The notes: generated by a model from the letters alone, not told the origin. Numbered from the stretch's first letter, positions 26,747 to 36,279 are shown. The stretch is DNA of 64,000 nt from JBBATK01 sp044228685 (GCA_044228685.1 JBGAUL010000011.1:1-64000), one strand, 5' to 3'. Program-made: numbers and translations.

Positions 26747-28138
26747 GTGAATCCTCCTTCTCTTCTCGGTCATAGCGCTCAATTACTCCGCATCATTCGC
26801 AAGTCGCCACAACCGGCAGATGTTCTGACCTCGGGCTATATGCGCGACCATAAGTACATCGGTGCTTCCGATCGCCGCTTCGTGTCCGCGATGGTTTTTA
26901 TGTGTCAGCGACTACTCGGCAGCCTGGACATCATCACAGAAGAAATTTTACGCAGCGATACTCGCTTTAGCGGCGTTGAAATCAATCACTTGCAAGTCGC
27001 CTCGGCGGCTGTTTTGCACACTGATTTGGGACACAGTGCCTTTCATTCAGAATCGTCGCGCACTGCAGAGCAAAACAGCAAGCTCAGTGAATTTGTTGCT
27101 GAATTCCTTGTGCAGCGATGTTCCCTCGACCCTGAAGTTGCCAAGGGTTTTATCTCCGTCGCCGAGCAGAGTTTGGAGCGTATTCTGGGAAGAAATGATG
27201 ATGTATCTCAGGTCTGTCGGCACGCAATGCCGCTGTGGATCATCAAAGCACTTGGACGTATCTACGATGAGTCCACGGTTTTGTCTCTATGTCGAAGCTT
27301 CCTACAGCCTGCGCCACTCTTTCTTCGCGTCAATACTCTGCAAATCAGTCGTGATGAGGTATTGCGTCGACTGTCGGACAACGGCATTGCCGCCGAGGCC
27401 GGTCGTTATTCTCCTTACGCTATTTGTATCCACGAGCGAACCCAATTGACACAGACGGAGCTCTACGCGAGTGGAGCGATTGAGGTTCAGGATGAGGGAT
27501 CGCAAATCGTCAGTTTGGCTCTTGATGTTCACGAACATGCTTCAGTGCTCGATGCATGCGCCGGTGCCGGTGGTAAGAGTTTGCACATTGCAGTTCTTCA
27601 GCACGACAACGGTCGTATCGTGGCATCTGATCGTGAACCCAAGCGTATGCGTGAATTGCAGCAACGTGCTTCGAAAGCAGGACTGAAGTCTATCGAGCTA
27701 AAGGCTTTGGCTTCTGCAGATCCGCCCGCTAATCCTCGTCAATTGTTTGATTATGTCTTGATTGACGCACCCTGCAGTGGCATGGGAACGATCCGTCGTT
27801 CGCCTATGCTGAAATGGCGCTTAAGCGAAGATGCTCTGCGTCGTATAAACGAACGTCAATTTGAAATCATACAGCAGTATGCAGCTTGGTTGAAACCAGG
27901 CGGTGTTTTGGAATACTGCACCTGCTCTATTCTGCCGGAAGAGAATGAAGATATTGTGCGAAGATTCATGACAGCTCAACCAAGCTTTTCGGCCGATGCT
28001 GTTAAAGTGCATCTTAGCGCTCATCAATGCGAGATTCCTGAGCTGACGGACCAAGACTTCGAACTGCGTCTTGATCCTCTGCATCACCAAAGTGATGGCT
28101 TTTATATTGCGCGATTACTCAAGAACGCTGAAGAATGA
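26747..28138 (+). CDS. rsmB: 16S rRNA m5C methyltransferase RsmB family
   Basis: This 463-residue protein methylates a cytosine of 16S rRNA (C967 in E. coli) using SAM. The N-terminal third is the NusB-like RNA-binding domain. The methyltransferase domain has the SAM loop DACAGAGGKS, the DAPCSGMG motif with Cys343, and the YCTCSILPEE motif with catalytic Cys393; both cysteines are intact. It begins with GTG. The last four bases overlap the HAD gene (ATGA), so the two are translationally coupled. Related NOP2/Sun enzymes are possible, but the NusB-type N-terminus favours RsmB. Confidence 0.9.
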   Translation: MNPPSLLGHSAQLLRIIRKSPQPADVLTSGYMRDHKYIGASDRRFVSAMVFMCQRLLGSLDIITEEILRSDTRFSGVEINHLQVASAAVLHTDLGHSAFHSESSRTAEQNSKLSEFVAEFLVQRCSLDPEVAKGFISVAEQSLERILGRNDDVSQVCRHAMPLWIIKALGRIYDESTVLSLCRSFLQPAPLFLRVNTLQISRDEVLRRLSDNGIAAEAGRYSPYAICIHERTQLTQTELYASGAIEVQDEGSQIVSLALDVHEHASVLDACAGAGGKSLHIAVLQHDNGRIVASDREPKRMRELQQRASKAGLKSIELKALASADPPANPRQLFDYVLIDAPCSGMGTIRRSPMLKWRLSEDALRRINERQFEIIQQYAAWLKPGGVLEYCTCSILPEENEDIVRRFMTAQPSFSADAVKVHLSAHQCEIPELTDQDFELRLDPLHHQSDGFYIARLLKNAEE

Positions 28139-28767
28139 GCACAGATCTATCAAGGCCGCTGAATGCCGAAGAACGCCGTCAATTCCCTATCCTCATGTTT
28201 GATCTTGGTGGCGTGCTCTATCACATCAATCTCAAAAGAACGAGTGATTGTTTTTCCCTGTTGGCCGGTCGTCCCGTCGATTTCTCACTGACCGCCCAGC
28301 ACGCTGTTTTCGATGCATTTGAACGTGGCGAGCTCGATGCCAGAGCCTTCCGATCTGCTTTGCGAGACGCTTATGGTTTTAATGCTTCTGATGAGGAAAT
28401 GGATGCTGCATGGAACGCACTACTGGTTGGACTTGATGATCGTTCCTGTGCTTGGCTGGATGCTCTGTCGTCAAATCATCGCATCATTCTACTCTCAAAC
28501 ATCAACGAGATACATCATCGAGGGATTGCGGATGAATGTGCCGGACTCTTCTCTCGTTTTGAGCATTTGTTTTTGTCTTATGAAACAGGTCATCGCAAAC
28601 CGGAGGCCGAGATCTACCAGCTCGTGCTTCGTGAGATGAACTGTCCTGCATCAGACATTCTCTATTTCGACGACGCGCCTCAACACGTTGCTACTGCACG
28701 ATCATTAGGTATTCATTCCGTGCAGGTTCCTTCCATCGACTCTATGCCTCAGATTCTTGCATTGTAG
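28135..28767 (+). CDS. HAD-family phosphatase, YihX-like
   Basis: This 210-residue HAD superfamily hydrolase, subfamily IA, carries motif I as FDLGGVL with nucleophile Asp23. The usual second Asp (D-x-D) is Gly, as in E. coli YihX (FDLGN), which is an active sugar-phosphate phosphatase. Other shared features are a cap region ERGELDARAFR, motif II LLSNINEIHH, motif III with Lys in GHRKPEAEIY, and motif IV YFDDAPQH. It probably removes phosphate from a small sugar phosphate in the cytoplasm; the substrate is unknown. Overlaps rsmB by four bases. Confidence 0.85.
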   Translation: MSTDLSRPLNAEERRQFPILMFDLGGVLYHINLKRTSDCFSLLAGRPVDFSLTAQHAVFDAFERGELDARAFRSALRDAYGFNASDEEMDAAWNALLVGLDDRSCAWLDALSSNHRIILLSNINEIHHRGIADECAGLFSRFEHLFLSYETGHRKPEAEIYQLVLREMNCPASDILYFDDAPQHVATARSLGIHSVQVPSIDSMPQILAL

Positions 28768-28780
28768 CCGCATTCAACTT

Positions 28781-29599
28781 TTACTTAGCCGGAAGTAGAA
28801 TACTGTAACTCATATAGGTCAGAGTTGCGCTAAAGCAGAAGTGAAAAATCAGTACGCCGAGAGCGTAGCCGAGACCGACAATAGGACGACGATTTTGAAA
28901 GGAACTGGCTGCTACGCCTATTGCAGCATACTGCCAGACCAAGAACACATCGAATTTTGATACTAAGTCGTTGAGAAATGGATGCTCTTGAAATGGAAAG
29001 AGAAACCAGAACGAGAAGCTGGCATTGATGTTATGCATCGACAACTGAAGTCCGGTCGTCAGGATTAAACCAATCATGTTGATGCTCAAACTATAGGAGG
29101 TCATACCTACAAAGGCGAGCATGCGAATAGGTTGCTGACTCACCACGCGATGCACAAGCCAAAAGACTATAGCAATGATTGCAACGCCTACAAATCCAGT
29201 TTGAATCAGACTATTGGCTAAGCGTTGTGTGAACTGGAAGTCGTTTTCGATAGCGTGTAACTGAGCACCGGCAAGCTTCGGAATGAAATTGAGACAAAAC
29301 AATGCCTGCTCGCGCAACTCTTGATTGGACCAACGAAGCCACTGCGAAATACAGTACACGATGGCATTCAGAACAGCACCTGAGACGAAGATCTTGTAGA
29401 CATTAGCACCGCGCAGTGCATCAAGCTCATGTGGTTTGGTGAGGATTTGAATAAATCCCGGCCACCACGAACCCATCTTTTGTTTGGTATTACTCTCTAC
29501 GCCAATCATGCTGTCGGAGCCCATGCTGGATGGTCCCGGGGCTTGCGTGCCCTCTGGCAAATCGTGTTCCGGATGCGATTGCGATTCTAATTCACTCAT
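28781..29599 (-). CDS. Yip1-family-like membrane protein
   Basis: In this 272-residue protein residues 1-45 are polar and acidic, followed by WWPGFIQILTKPHELDAL and five membrane segments (about 65-85, 130-155, 160-185, 205-230 and 240-265). The layout, with a cytoplasmic head followed by a Tyr-Ser-rich third helix (MTSYSLSINMIGLIL), fits bacterial YIP1-domain proteins, whose role is not established. The start overlaps the end of the C26 amidotransferase gene by four bases, so it belongs to the lpxK/C26 transcript. A link to envelope biogenesis is only suggested by that context. Confidence 0.65.
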   Translation of the reverse strand: MSELESQSHPEHDLPEGTQAPGPSSMGSDSMIGVESNTKQKMGSWWPGFIQILTKPHELDALRGANVYKIFVSGAVLNAIVYCISQWLRWSNQELREQALFCLNFIPKLAGAQLHAIENDFQFTQRLANSLIQTGFVGVAIIAIVFWLVHRVVSQQPIRMLAFVGMTSYSLSINMIGLILTTGLQLSMHNINASFSFWFLFPFQEHPFLNDLVSKFDVFLVWQYAAIGVAASSFQNRRPIVGLGYALGVLIFHFCFSATLTYMSYSILLPAK

Positions 29600-30348
29600 G
29601 CCGATTGTTCCTCCCCGGTTGCTTTGAAGTAGTCTCGTCCTTTCATCAGCGCCTCGTAACTCTCACATTCAAAACAGAAGAATTCTGCTACAGAATGACT
29701 AAATGGGTTCTCGAATTCTAAGCGCTCAGGATGCCATTGCACTGCGAGAATTACTGAAGTACCAACAAACTCTGTTGATTCAAAGGCTTCGATGATGCCG
29801 TCGCTGGAGCGCGCCGAAACTTGGAAAACATCGGCGAGTTGATCGACGGCTTGGTGGTGGGCTGAATTGACTTCGCCTTCGAGTTGACGACAGATTTTCT
29901 TGAACAAGGATTCAGGTTCCACCGAAAGATCATGTCGGGAATCATGGTGATTATGCGCGGCATGCTGGAGTGATCCCGGTCGATCGCTTGGTATATCCAC
30001 AATCAAAGTTCCGCCAAAGGCCACATTCAACATTTGCGCACCACGGCACACACCGAGTATCGGCAGCTTCAATTCGCGAGCGTGGTGAACAAGTTGAAAC
30101 TCGAATTCATCGCGCTCGGGATCGACGTGACAACGATGGTAGTCTTCGGCGCGACCATAGCGCTCCGGGACAACATCTGCCCCACCTGTGAAAACAATTC
30201 CGCTGCACTGCTGCAGAATGTCACGATGCTTTGCCGGATCAATCTCCGCCATGTCGAAGAACTCGAGATCCGGTCGCACTCGATGCATCCACTCTGCATA
30301 ACGAAGGTACTTTGGAGATCCTGATGCTTTTGATAATGCTATTTTCAT
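29596..30348 (-). CDS. class I glutamine amidotransferase-like hydrolase (peptidase C26)
   Basis: This 250-residue protein is of the gamma-glutamyl-gamma-aminobutyrate hydrolase (PuuD-like) type. The nucleophile Cys lies in GVCRGAQMLNVAFGG near 100, and the catalytic His and Glu in AVQWHPERL near 210. The segment IVFTGGADVVPERYG corresponds to the family's oxyanion region. Such enzymes hydrolyse gamma-glutamyl amides; the substrate here is not shown by context. It lies between lpxK and the Yip1-like gene, overlapping both by four bases, so all three are one operon. Confidence 0.85.
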   Translation of the reverse strand: MKIALSKASGSPKYLRYAEWMHRVRPDLEFFDMAEIDPAKHRDILQQCSGIVFTGGADVVPERYGRAEDYHRCHVDPERDEFEFQLVHHARELKLPILGVCRGAQMLNVAFGGTLIVDIPSDRPGSLQHAAHNHHDSRHDLSVEPESLFKKICRQLEGEVNSAHHQAVDQLADVFQVSARSSDGIIEAFESTEFVGTSVILAVQWHPERLEFENPFSHSVAEFFCFECESYEALMKGRDYFKATGEEQSA

Positions 30349-31409
30349 GCTTTGTTTGTGTTCTGGAACGAATGAAAAACCTCGCCCATGAGTTTAGCCC
30401 ACCCGTCGGAATTCTCAATTGCCATTTTGATGCACAAGACCCGCAGATCGAGTCCAGCGTCTTTAAAAATGCCTGCAAACTGTTCTAGCTTAACCGCATC
30501 TTTTTCGGTGCACACGAGTGTCGATGCTCCAACCGACAACGCTTCTGCAACCAACTCATTGCAATCGCTTTCACTAAAAAAATGATGGTCGCGAAAATAC
30601 CGCTCAGCACCGCAATCAATATCTTCAGCCTCAAGTGTGGCACGAAACCTCTCAGGTTGTGCGATCGCACAAAAAGCAAACACAGTTCCGCTTGGCGCAC
30701 TTGTCGTTTGACCCTGAATATCGGTCCAGCGATCAACAACAGTTCTACATGGAAACAAAGGTGCTGTCGTGTATTCGCGAACTTCTCCGGAGTCAACACT
30801 TTCTCGAAGCAGCACGCACGAAGCGCGTTTTAAGTTCTTCAATGGTTCGCGGAGTAGGCCTTGTGGCAGAACCTGTGAGTTATCCAGGGTAGCACGATCT
30901 ACGATCACGATGTCGAGGTCCCGTCCGAATTGTCGGTGTTGGAACGCATCATCAAGCACGATACAATCCACCTCAAACTCGCGAATCGCTCTGGTTGCGC
31001 CGTGAAAACGGACTTCAGCGGCAATTACTACACATCCCGGAAGTGAATGTGCGAGCATGGCTAGTTCGTCGCCGGATTGATCTACCTCGACCAAAGGCGC
31101 GAGACCGTCACTGACCACCACGACCCCACGTGAACTACGCCGATAGCCTCTAGATATAAGCGCCGGACGATGTCCTAGTCTCTGCAATTCGCGAACAATA
31201 GCCGCCACGACAGGCGACTTTCCGCTTCCACCTACGCTCAGATTTCCCACGCTGATGACCGGAACTGCAACACGACGCACTCCTTTGCCGCGATTGTAAC
31301 GCGCGTTGCGAAAGGCGACGAAGCCGGAGTAAAGTGTTCCAAGAAGTGGACGGAGCATCTGGCTGTTTTGAAGAAAATCTCTTAGTGAATGCGCATGAAG
31401 TGCATGCAA
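30345..31409 (-). CDS. lpxK: tetraacyldisaccharide 4'-kinase
   Basis: LpxK phosphorylates the 4' position of the lipid A disaccharide precursor at the inner membrane. This 354-residue protein has the Walker A-like ISVGNLSVGGSGKSPVV near 49-65, followed by RPALISRGYRR. It also has the DDAFQHR motif near 152 that holds the catalytic Asp of the family, and the C-terminal FRDHHFFSESD segment. Its presence shows that the organism makes lipid A and has an LPS-type outer membrane. It is first in an operon with the C26 hydrolase and Yip1-like genes. Confidence 0.93.
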   Translation of the reverse strand: MHALHAHSLRDFLQNSQMLRPLLGTLYSGFVAFRNARYNRGKGVRRVAVPVISVGNLSVGGSGKSPVVAAIVRELQRLGHRPALISRGYRRSSRGVVVVSDGLAPLVEVDQSGDELAMLAHSLPGCVVIAAEVRFHGATRAIREFEVDCIVLDDAFQHRQFGRDLDIVIVDRATLDNSQVLPQGLLREPLKNLKRASCVLLRESVDSGEVREYTTAPLFPCRTVVDRWTDIQGQTTSAPSGTVFAFCAIAQPERFRATLEAEDIDCGAERYFRDHHFFSESDCNELVAEALSVGASTLVCTEKDAVKLEQFAGIFKDAGLDLRVLCIKMAIENSDGWAKLMGEVFHSFQNTNKA

Positions 31410-31478
31410 ACTACGACCAATACACGCGAGTCTGAAATCTGCTTGACTCGGCAGCGGCTAATAGTGTAGATTGACCTT

Positions 31479-31988
31479 ATGTCCACGCCAACTACTCCAT
31501 CGTCGTCTCATCGTCCCAAATCACAAATCACTTGGATTTGTCAGCACTGCAGCGAACTCAGTGCTCTTGAGCTTCTGCGCATTCTTCAGCTGAGAGCTGA
31601 TGTATTTGTTGTGGAACAAGAGTGCATTTACGAGGATCCGGATCACTTCGATGCCGATGCTTTGCATCTGCAAGCATTTGAAAACAATATGCTTGTAGCT
31701 TACGCTCGTTTACTCCCACCACGTACCAGATTCGCTGAAGCAAGTATTGGTCGTGTGCTCACACGTCGCAGTCATCGTGGTCTCGGACTTGGTCGTAAAC
31801 TCATGAAAGAAGCAATGGAACGCTGTACAATGGCCTACCAATGCAACGAGATTCGACTATCTGCACAGGTCTATTTGTTGAAATTCTACGTAGATCTCGG
31901 CTTTGTAGAGCAATCCGCGCATTATTTGGAGGATGGTATTCCACATGTGGAAATGCTGTGGAAAAGTCAGGAATCGAAACAGGCTTAG
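31479..31988 (+). CDS. GNAT acetyltransferase, ElaA-like
   Basis: This 169-residue acetyltransferase of the GNAT fold, ElaA group, has the N-terminal LLRILQLRADVFVVEQECIY typical of ElaA. The acetyl-CoA loop is GRVLTRRSHRGLGLGRKLM (Gln/Arg-x-x-Gly-x-Gly/Ala pattern), and the C-terminal QVYLLKFYVDLGFV is characteristic. It probably acetylates an amine on a small molecule or protein; the natural substrate of ElaA is unknown. It is divergent from lpxK, 69 bases apart, and single in its orientation. Confidence 0.85.
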   Translation: MSTPTTPSSSHRPKSQITWICQHCSELSALELLRILQLRADVFVVEQECIYEDPDHFDADALHLQAFENNMLVAYARLLPPRTRFAEASIGRVLTRRSHRGLGLGRKLMKEAMERCTMAYQCNEIRLSAQVYLLKFYVDLGFVEQSAHYLEDGIPHVEMLWKSQESKQA

Positions 31989-32038
31989 ATCAGAAAGCTG
32001 CACTAGCATATCGACAAGCGTCTTCTTCAAAGCGAACA

Positions 32039-32977
32039 CTAGAATCGCAGATTGTACCGAAGACCCGCAATTACAACGAGTTGTGTTGATTTTGAAAGTG
32101 CATTGCTATTGCCTTTGAGCACCTTGAGCAGATCTCGTTGAAAAGAGACGAGGATTGTTGGATCCAACGAAACACTAAATCCAGAGCCCAGATTGTAGTC
32201 AGCGTATAGATCGATACTCGTGGAGCTAATTCCCTTCACATTCAGGGTCCCGCTCAACTTCACGCCTTTATACTTGTATTTGGATGACGAGTATGCTATT
32301 GAAAATCCGGGAGTTAAAGAAAAGCGCTCTGCTTTGTCTAGGGTGTAGGTCTTTGACAATACAAGGCTAAGATAATTCGCGCTTGGTACACCGAAATAGT
32401 GATCCAAACACAGACTGATATCTATGAAGTCAGGATAGAAGTCAGCAGCAAAAGACATGATCACCGGATTCGATGCCAGTGCGTTGATGGTATCATTGGG
32501 AAATCGATTGAGCGTCAGGTCAGCACTGAGATCACACCAATCTGCCGCAGAAAAGGTGTAGCCGCCATTGATTGTTGTTTGTTGATATTCCGCGTTGGAT
32601 CCAAAGCGTTGCGTGCCGGTTATCGAAGCGTACAGTCCACTCTCATGACTGAGTTTGAGCGAGAAATCTCCGGTTGGTGCATTTCCACTTAGGTCTACCC
32701 CGTCGTGCTGCTTTTGGGTGCTAAAAACTGTCTTTGCCTGCGCTTTCCATTTGTGATGCACTACCGGTTCCGATATTTCAGCACTGTCAACTGAAGAGTC
32801 GCTTTCTGTTGAATCGACATCCTCGGTCTCTGTTGCCGTTGAATCTGTTTGCATAGAGTCTCTGAGATTGTAGAACGCTAGTGGCGCAGCATGACGGAAA
32901 GCTACAGCTTGGGTCTGCAGCTGCAAGAGACAGAAAAGAAGCAGAAAGACAAAGCAGGACGAAGTGTATTTGATCAT
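32039..32977 (-). CDS. predicted outer-membrane beta-barrel protein
   Basis: Starting at the second Met (an upstream ATG at 32992 adds five residues), the protein has a signal peptide of about 25 residues ending in QTQA. A Thr/Ser/Asp/Glu-rich linker follows (about 40-75). The rest is alternating polar/hydrophobic strands such as GDFSLKLSHESGLYASITGTQ and YLSLVLSKTYTLDKAERFSL, ending in GLRYNLRF. A terminal Phe and paired strands are the marks of an outer-membrane barrel. No known family. Tail-to-tail with the acetyltransferase gene, 50 bases apart. Confidence 0.65.
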   Translation of the reverse strand: MIKYTSSCFVFLLLFCLLQLQTQAVAFRHAAPLAFYNLRDSMQTDSTATETEDVDSTESDSSVDSAEISEPVVHHKWKAQAKTVFSTQKQHDGVDLSGNAPTGDFSLKLSHESGLYASITGTQRFGSNAEYQQTTINGGYTFSAADWCDLSADLTLNRFPNDTINALASNPVIMSFAADFYPDFIDISLCLDHYFGVPSANYLSLVLSKTYTLDKAERFSLTPGFSIAYSSSKYKYKGVKLSGTLNVKGISSTSIDLYADYNLGSGFSVSLDPTILVSFQRDLLKVLKGNSNALSKSTQLVVIAGLRYNLRF

Positions 32978-33089
32978 GAGCGTGTGGACCATTTAAACTT
33001 TGTCGGCAAAAGTTGGATTTGGGTTTAACACGCCCTTACATTTTTCCGCCGCACTGATAATCAATGCCGGACGTACGAATGCACTTGGA

Positions 33090-35084
33090 TCAATACTCTT
33101 GTTGGAGGATCAGGTAGTAATTCTTGGATTGACCGCAGAAAATGACGGTGTAGGCCTTGGCTGCGATGAGTGTGACGGGATATTCCGGACGGTATATCTC
33201 AGTTTGCGAATTCGCCAATCCAATTACAAAATTGATGCGATGAGCTCGAGCTTCTGAGCGAATACCGGAAACCACACCGTAGGCTTGGTTGTCAGCGTAG
33301 ATATTAGGCTTGTAAACCGTGTCGGATGGATTAAGCGAGTCAACTGCAAAGCAAACGCTTGGAACATCGAGACATGCGTTCAAGTAACGACTTTTCGAGG
33401 TGTCGGGTGTTGGACCCATACTTGGACGATTAATCTCAATCAAATCAGGCTTCGAGGCATCTCCGCTCAGCACAATCGTCAATCGCTTCTCAGCCTCAGC
33501 AGTAACATTCCTGGTCAAGCTACCGGCATTTATGGGATAGGTACCCGGCGGTACAACCGTCGCAATGGAGTTGGTAAAGCTCACACTTGTCGATCCAACC
33601 ATGCTACCCATGCTTATGTTGATTGTAGCCTTATCTGCCCGTGCGTTGACCATCTGGGTGAATACGCCGTGAGGAAGTGCTTGCACGCTTGCATTCTCTT
33701 GCGTGGACTCAACGACGTTGAGTTGCAGACTGCCATCTGTGGCACGATCGACTATCAAAATGTAATCATGGCCGCCTTGGAAGCTGCCCGTAAACGATCC
33801 CAGCAAACTCTCCGGTTGACTTGGATTGTTACTAAGGATGGTAATCGGTGCATAGCCCGGAGTTAAGCGCTTCAATGCGGAAACCGAGCCATAGGATACG
33901 TTCTGACTGATGACTTCCCCATTACGGAAAATTCCAGCTGCATCTGAGCGTGCTCCAAAGCGCACTCGAATACTCTCACCACTCGTTAAAGCGTTGACAA
34001 CTCTAAAACTTACGGAATCATTTCCTGTCGGGGTAATTGGAGGTTCAACGACGGCCATGCGAGAGGCTGGATTTGAACCGCCTACAGTATCAAAGCTGAC
34101 GATTGAATAGCGAGCTAGTACGCCAACCGATGTCTGCAGTTTCTGGTGAGCAGTACCGGCGGAATAGAGTTGAAACTCGTCTTTGAGATCGGATGCACAT
34201 GCCGTAATCTGCTTGTATGAACCGATTGCACGTCCTGCAAGATTCGACTCCAAAAGCACACCGCCTGTTGCAGTAATAGAATCGATGCTGGTATTTGAGA
34301 TATTTATACTGCGCACAAAAGAAACTCGTTCAACGACTGGAACTGTTTGAGCGCCTTGTAAGGCTGAAGAAGTGGGATCGAGTTCGTCGAGAACACGAAC
34401 CATGACTTTGCCTTTATACTGGGATGCGAAAAAGGAGTAATATCCGAATTCTTTGAGCGTGAGTTTATAAATTCCAACGACTTGCTGTCCGTGAAGAAGT
34501 GACACGACGAAGCTCCCGTAGGGTACGCTGATATAGGCAGATGACTGTCGAGCACTAACTGCGGTACCGAGATAACTACCATTCGGACAACCCACAGCGA
34601 GCTGGAAGGACGAAGACGAATCGTCAGCCGGCACGATGAGACGCAACGAAGCGTATCCCTTTAACGACGAAAGAAGGCGCGACGTAGAAAAATGCAGTAC
34701 CGTATCCATGGAGCGTTTTACAGCTGCACTAGGAAGTGAAGGAACGGCGACGAAGAGTTCGGTTGAATTCTTGGAGAAGTGCTTACGTCCACTGACCGAA
34801 AACACGCTCCCATCGGATGAGGTTACGTTGACATAGGAAGAATCCGATGGCGCGGTAACCAGTGGAGCGGCAGTTGAATCTGCGGTGGAAGCGGTCGTTA
34901 CTTTGCCATCCAAGCTCATGCTTCGAGCTTGACCGTCACCACAAAAATTGACAAAGCGCACGAGGATACTGTCTCCGCCTTGAGGAGGATCAACCAATCC
35001 CCAATTCTCTTGTTCGCAGCCATTGGACGCTAAAACGACCAGACCAAGCACGAAGCACAGCGCAAAAAATCTCATATCCTTCAT
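33090..35084 (-). CDS. DUF4397-repeat surface lipoprotein
   Basis: This protein of about 664 residues has a signal peptide of about 22 residues, ending in an Ala-Ser-Asn-Gly-Cys lipobox-like site. Several segments start with the DUF4397 phrase 'R-h-V-N-A': LVRFVNFCGDGQ, SFRVVNALTSGES, TQMVNARADK and RYLNACLDVP. Each is followed by a beta-rich region with phrases such as VPPGTYPINAGS. DUF4397 proteins are extracellular and common in Bacteroidota; their role is unknown. ATGs at 35099 and 35075 are alternative starts. No neighbour suggests a function. Confidence 0.75.
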   Translation of the reverse strand: MKDMRFFALCFVLGLVVLASNGCEQENWGLVDPPQGGDSILVRFVNFCGDGQARSMSLDGKVTTASTADSTAAPLVTAPSDSSYVNVTSSDGSVFSVSGRKHFSKNSTELFVAVPSLPSAAVKRSMDTVLHFSTSRLLSSLKGYASLRLIVPADDSSSSFQLAVGCPNGSYLGTAVSARQSSAYISVPYGSFVVSLLHGQQVVGIYKLTLKEFGYYSFFASQYKGKVMVRVLDELDPTSSALQGAQTVPVVERVSFVRSINISNTSIDSITATGGVLLESNLAGRAIGSYKQITACASDLKDEFQLYSAGTAHQKLQTSVGVLARYSIVSFDTVGGSNPASRMAVVEPPITPTGNDSVSFRVVNALTSGESIRVRFGARSDAAGIFRNGEVISQNVSYGSVSALKRLTPGYAPITILSNNPSQPESLLGSFTGSFQGGHDYILIVDRATDGSLQLNVVESTQENASVQALPHGVFTQMVNARADKATINISMGSMVGSTSVSFTNSIATVVPPGTYPINAGSLTRNVTAEAEKRLTIVLSGDASKPDLIEINRPSMGPTPDTSKSRYLNACLDVPSVCFAVDSLNPSDTVYKPNIYADNQAYGVVSGIRSEARAHRINFVIGLANSQTEIYRPEYPVTLIAAKAYTVIFCGQSKNYYLILQQEY

Positions 35085-35161
35085 GGAGTGTACACTCATT
35101 CAACGTAAACAACTTCCTGTTATTTCAAATTACGGGTTGAGCAACAGACAGCCAGTACAAT

Positions 35162-35169
35162 TATCTTTG
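35162..35169 (+). promoter_or_regulatory. putative -7 element for prfA
   Basis: TATCTTTG matches TAnnTTTG and ends 24 bases before the prfA ATG. A TTG lies at 35137-35139, a slightly long spacing of 22 bases. Confidence 0.4.
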
Positions 35170-35193
35170 TGATTCCACAAACGCAAAGCTTTT

Positions 35194-36279
35194 ATGCAGG
35201 ACAAAGTTTCGTCCATTCTCGAACGATTTCGATTAGTTGAAAATCAGCTGAACGATCCCACTGTGACCAACGACGCCGCACAGTTTCGTTCTTTGTCAAA
35301 AGAATACAAGAATCTTCAGCCGATTGCCAACGCAGCCGAACGCTATTTGCGTTTGATGCGGGATATGCAGTCTACCCGTGAAATCATCGATGATCCCGCT
35401 ACCGACTCCGAATTGCGCTCCATGGCCTATGACGACCTCAAGTCGCTGCAGGCTCAGGTAGAGCAAAGTGATGAAGAGCTCAAGATTCTCCTTCTCCCCA
35501 AAGACCCGAACGATACCAAGAACTGCACGGTCGAAGTTCGAGCCGGTACCGGTGGTGACGAAGCCGCAATTTTCGCAGGCGACTTGTACCGCATGTATAT
35601 GCGCTATTGTGAGCGCAAAGGCTGGCGTCTGCTGCTGCTCGATGAAAACGAAAGCGAGCGCGGAGGCTACAAGGAAATCTCTTTTGAAGTTCAAGGCGAC
35701 GGAGCCTACGGTTTCTTGAAGTTTGAAAGTGGCGTGCACCGCGTCCAGCGAGTTCCGGAAACAGAAGCGAACGGTCGTATCCACACTTCAGCGGCAACCG
35801 TTGCCGTATTGCCGGAAGTTGACGATGACATCGTGATTGAAATCAATCCAGCCGACCTGCAAATCGACACTTTCCGCTCAGGCGGTAAGGGAGGTCAGAA
35901 CGTAAACAAGGTGGAAACCGCTGTGCGTATCACCCACAAACCTTCCGGATTCGTGGTTGGTTGTCAGCAGGAACGCTCCCAGCTCCAGAACCGCGAACGC
36001 GCCATGAAAATGCTTCGCGCAAAACTCTACGAGCAAGAACTGGAAAAGCGGAGTTCAGCGCTTGCCAGCACGCGAAAGAGTTTGGTGAAGAGTGGTGACC
36101 GCTCGGATAAAATCCGTACCTATAATTATCCTCAAAATCGAGTGACAGATCACCGCATCGATGGCGATGGAAAGAACACAGCTTTGCAGCAAGTGATCGA
36201 CGGAGGCTTGGATGGAATTATCGAACAACTTCGTCTGCAAGAGCAGACAGAATTGCTACAAAACAGTGCAGCCGGTTGA
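35194..36279 (+). CDS. prfA: peptide chain release factor 1
   Basis: RF1 ends translation at UAA and UAG. This 361-residue protein has the tripeptide determinant PET at 188-190, in the family's PxT position, and the GGQ motif at 233-235 (GKGGQNVNK), which triggers peptide release. RF2 would have SPF instead. The AGTGGDEAAIFAGDLYRMY segment is typical of RF1. Its 3' end overlaps the convergent glycosyltransferase gene by 24 bases. Confidence 0.95.
   Translation: MQDKVSSILERFRLVENQLNDPTVTNDAAQFRSLSKEYKNLQPIANAAERYLRLMRDMQSTREIIDDPATDSELRSMAYDDLKSLQAQVEQSDEELKILLLPKDPNDTKNCTVEVRAGTGGDEAAIFAGDLYRMYMRYCERKGWRLLLLDENESERGGYKEISFEVQGDGAYGFLKFESGVHRVQRVPETEANGRIHTSAATVAVLPEVDDDIVIEINPADLQIDTFRSGGKGGQNVNKVETAVRITHKPSGFVVGCQQERSQLQNRERAMKMLRAKLYEQELEKRSSALASTRKSLVKSGDRSDKIRTYNYPQNRVTDHRIDGDGKNTALQQVIDGGLDGIIEQLRLQEQTELLQNSAAG

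Noticed and set aside
28201..28215. Missing second Asp in the HAD phosphatase motif (Asp-Leu-Gly) taken as loss of activity
   Set aside because: E. coli YihX has the same substitution pattern and is an active phosphatase, and the other motifs are intact.
34064..34082. A tRNA-T-loop-like string (GGATTTGAACC) on the plus strand
   Set aside because: It lies inside the DUF4397 gene and no matching acceptor, anticodon or D-arm can be drawn around it.
35755..35763. PET instead of PAT or PVT in the release factor 1 recognition motif
   Set aside because: The middle position of PxT varies, and as I recall Glu is found in RF1 of other bacteria, so it is not an oddity.
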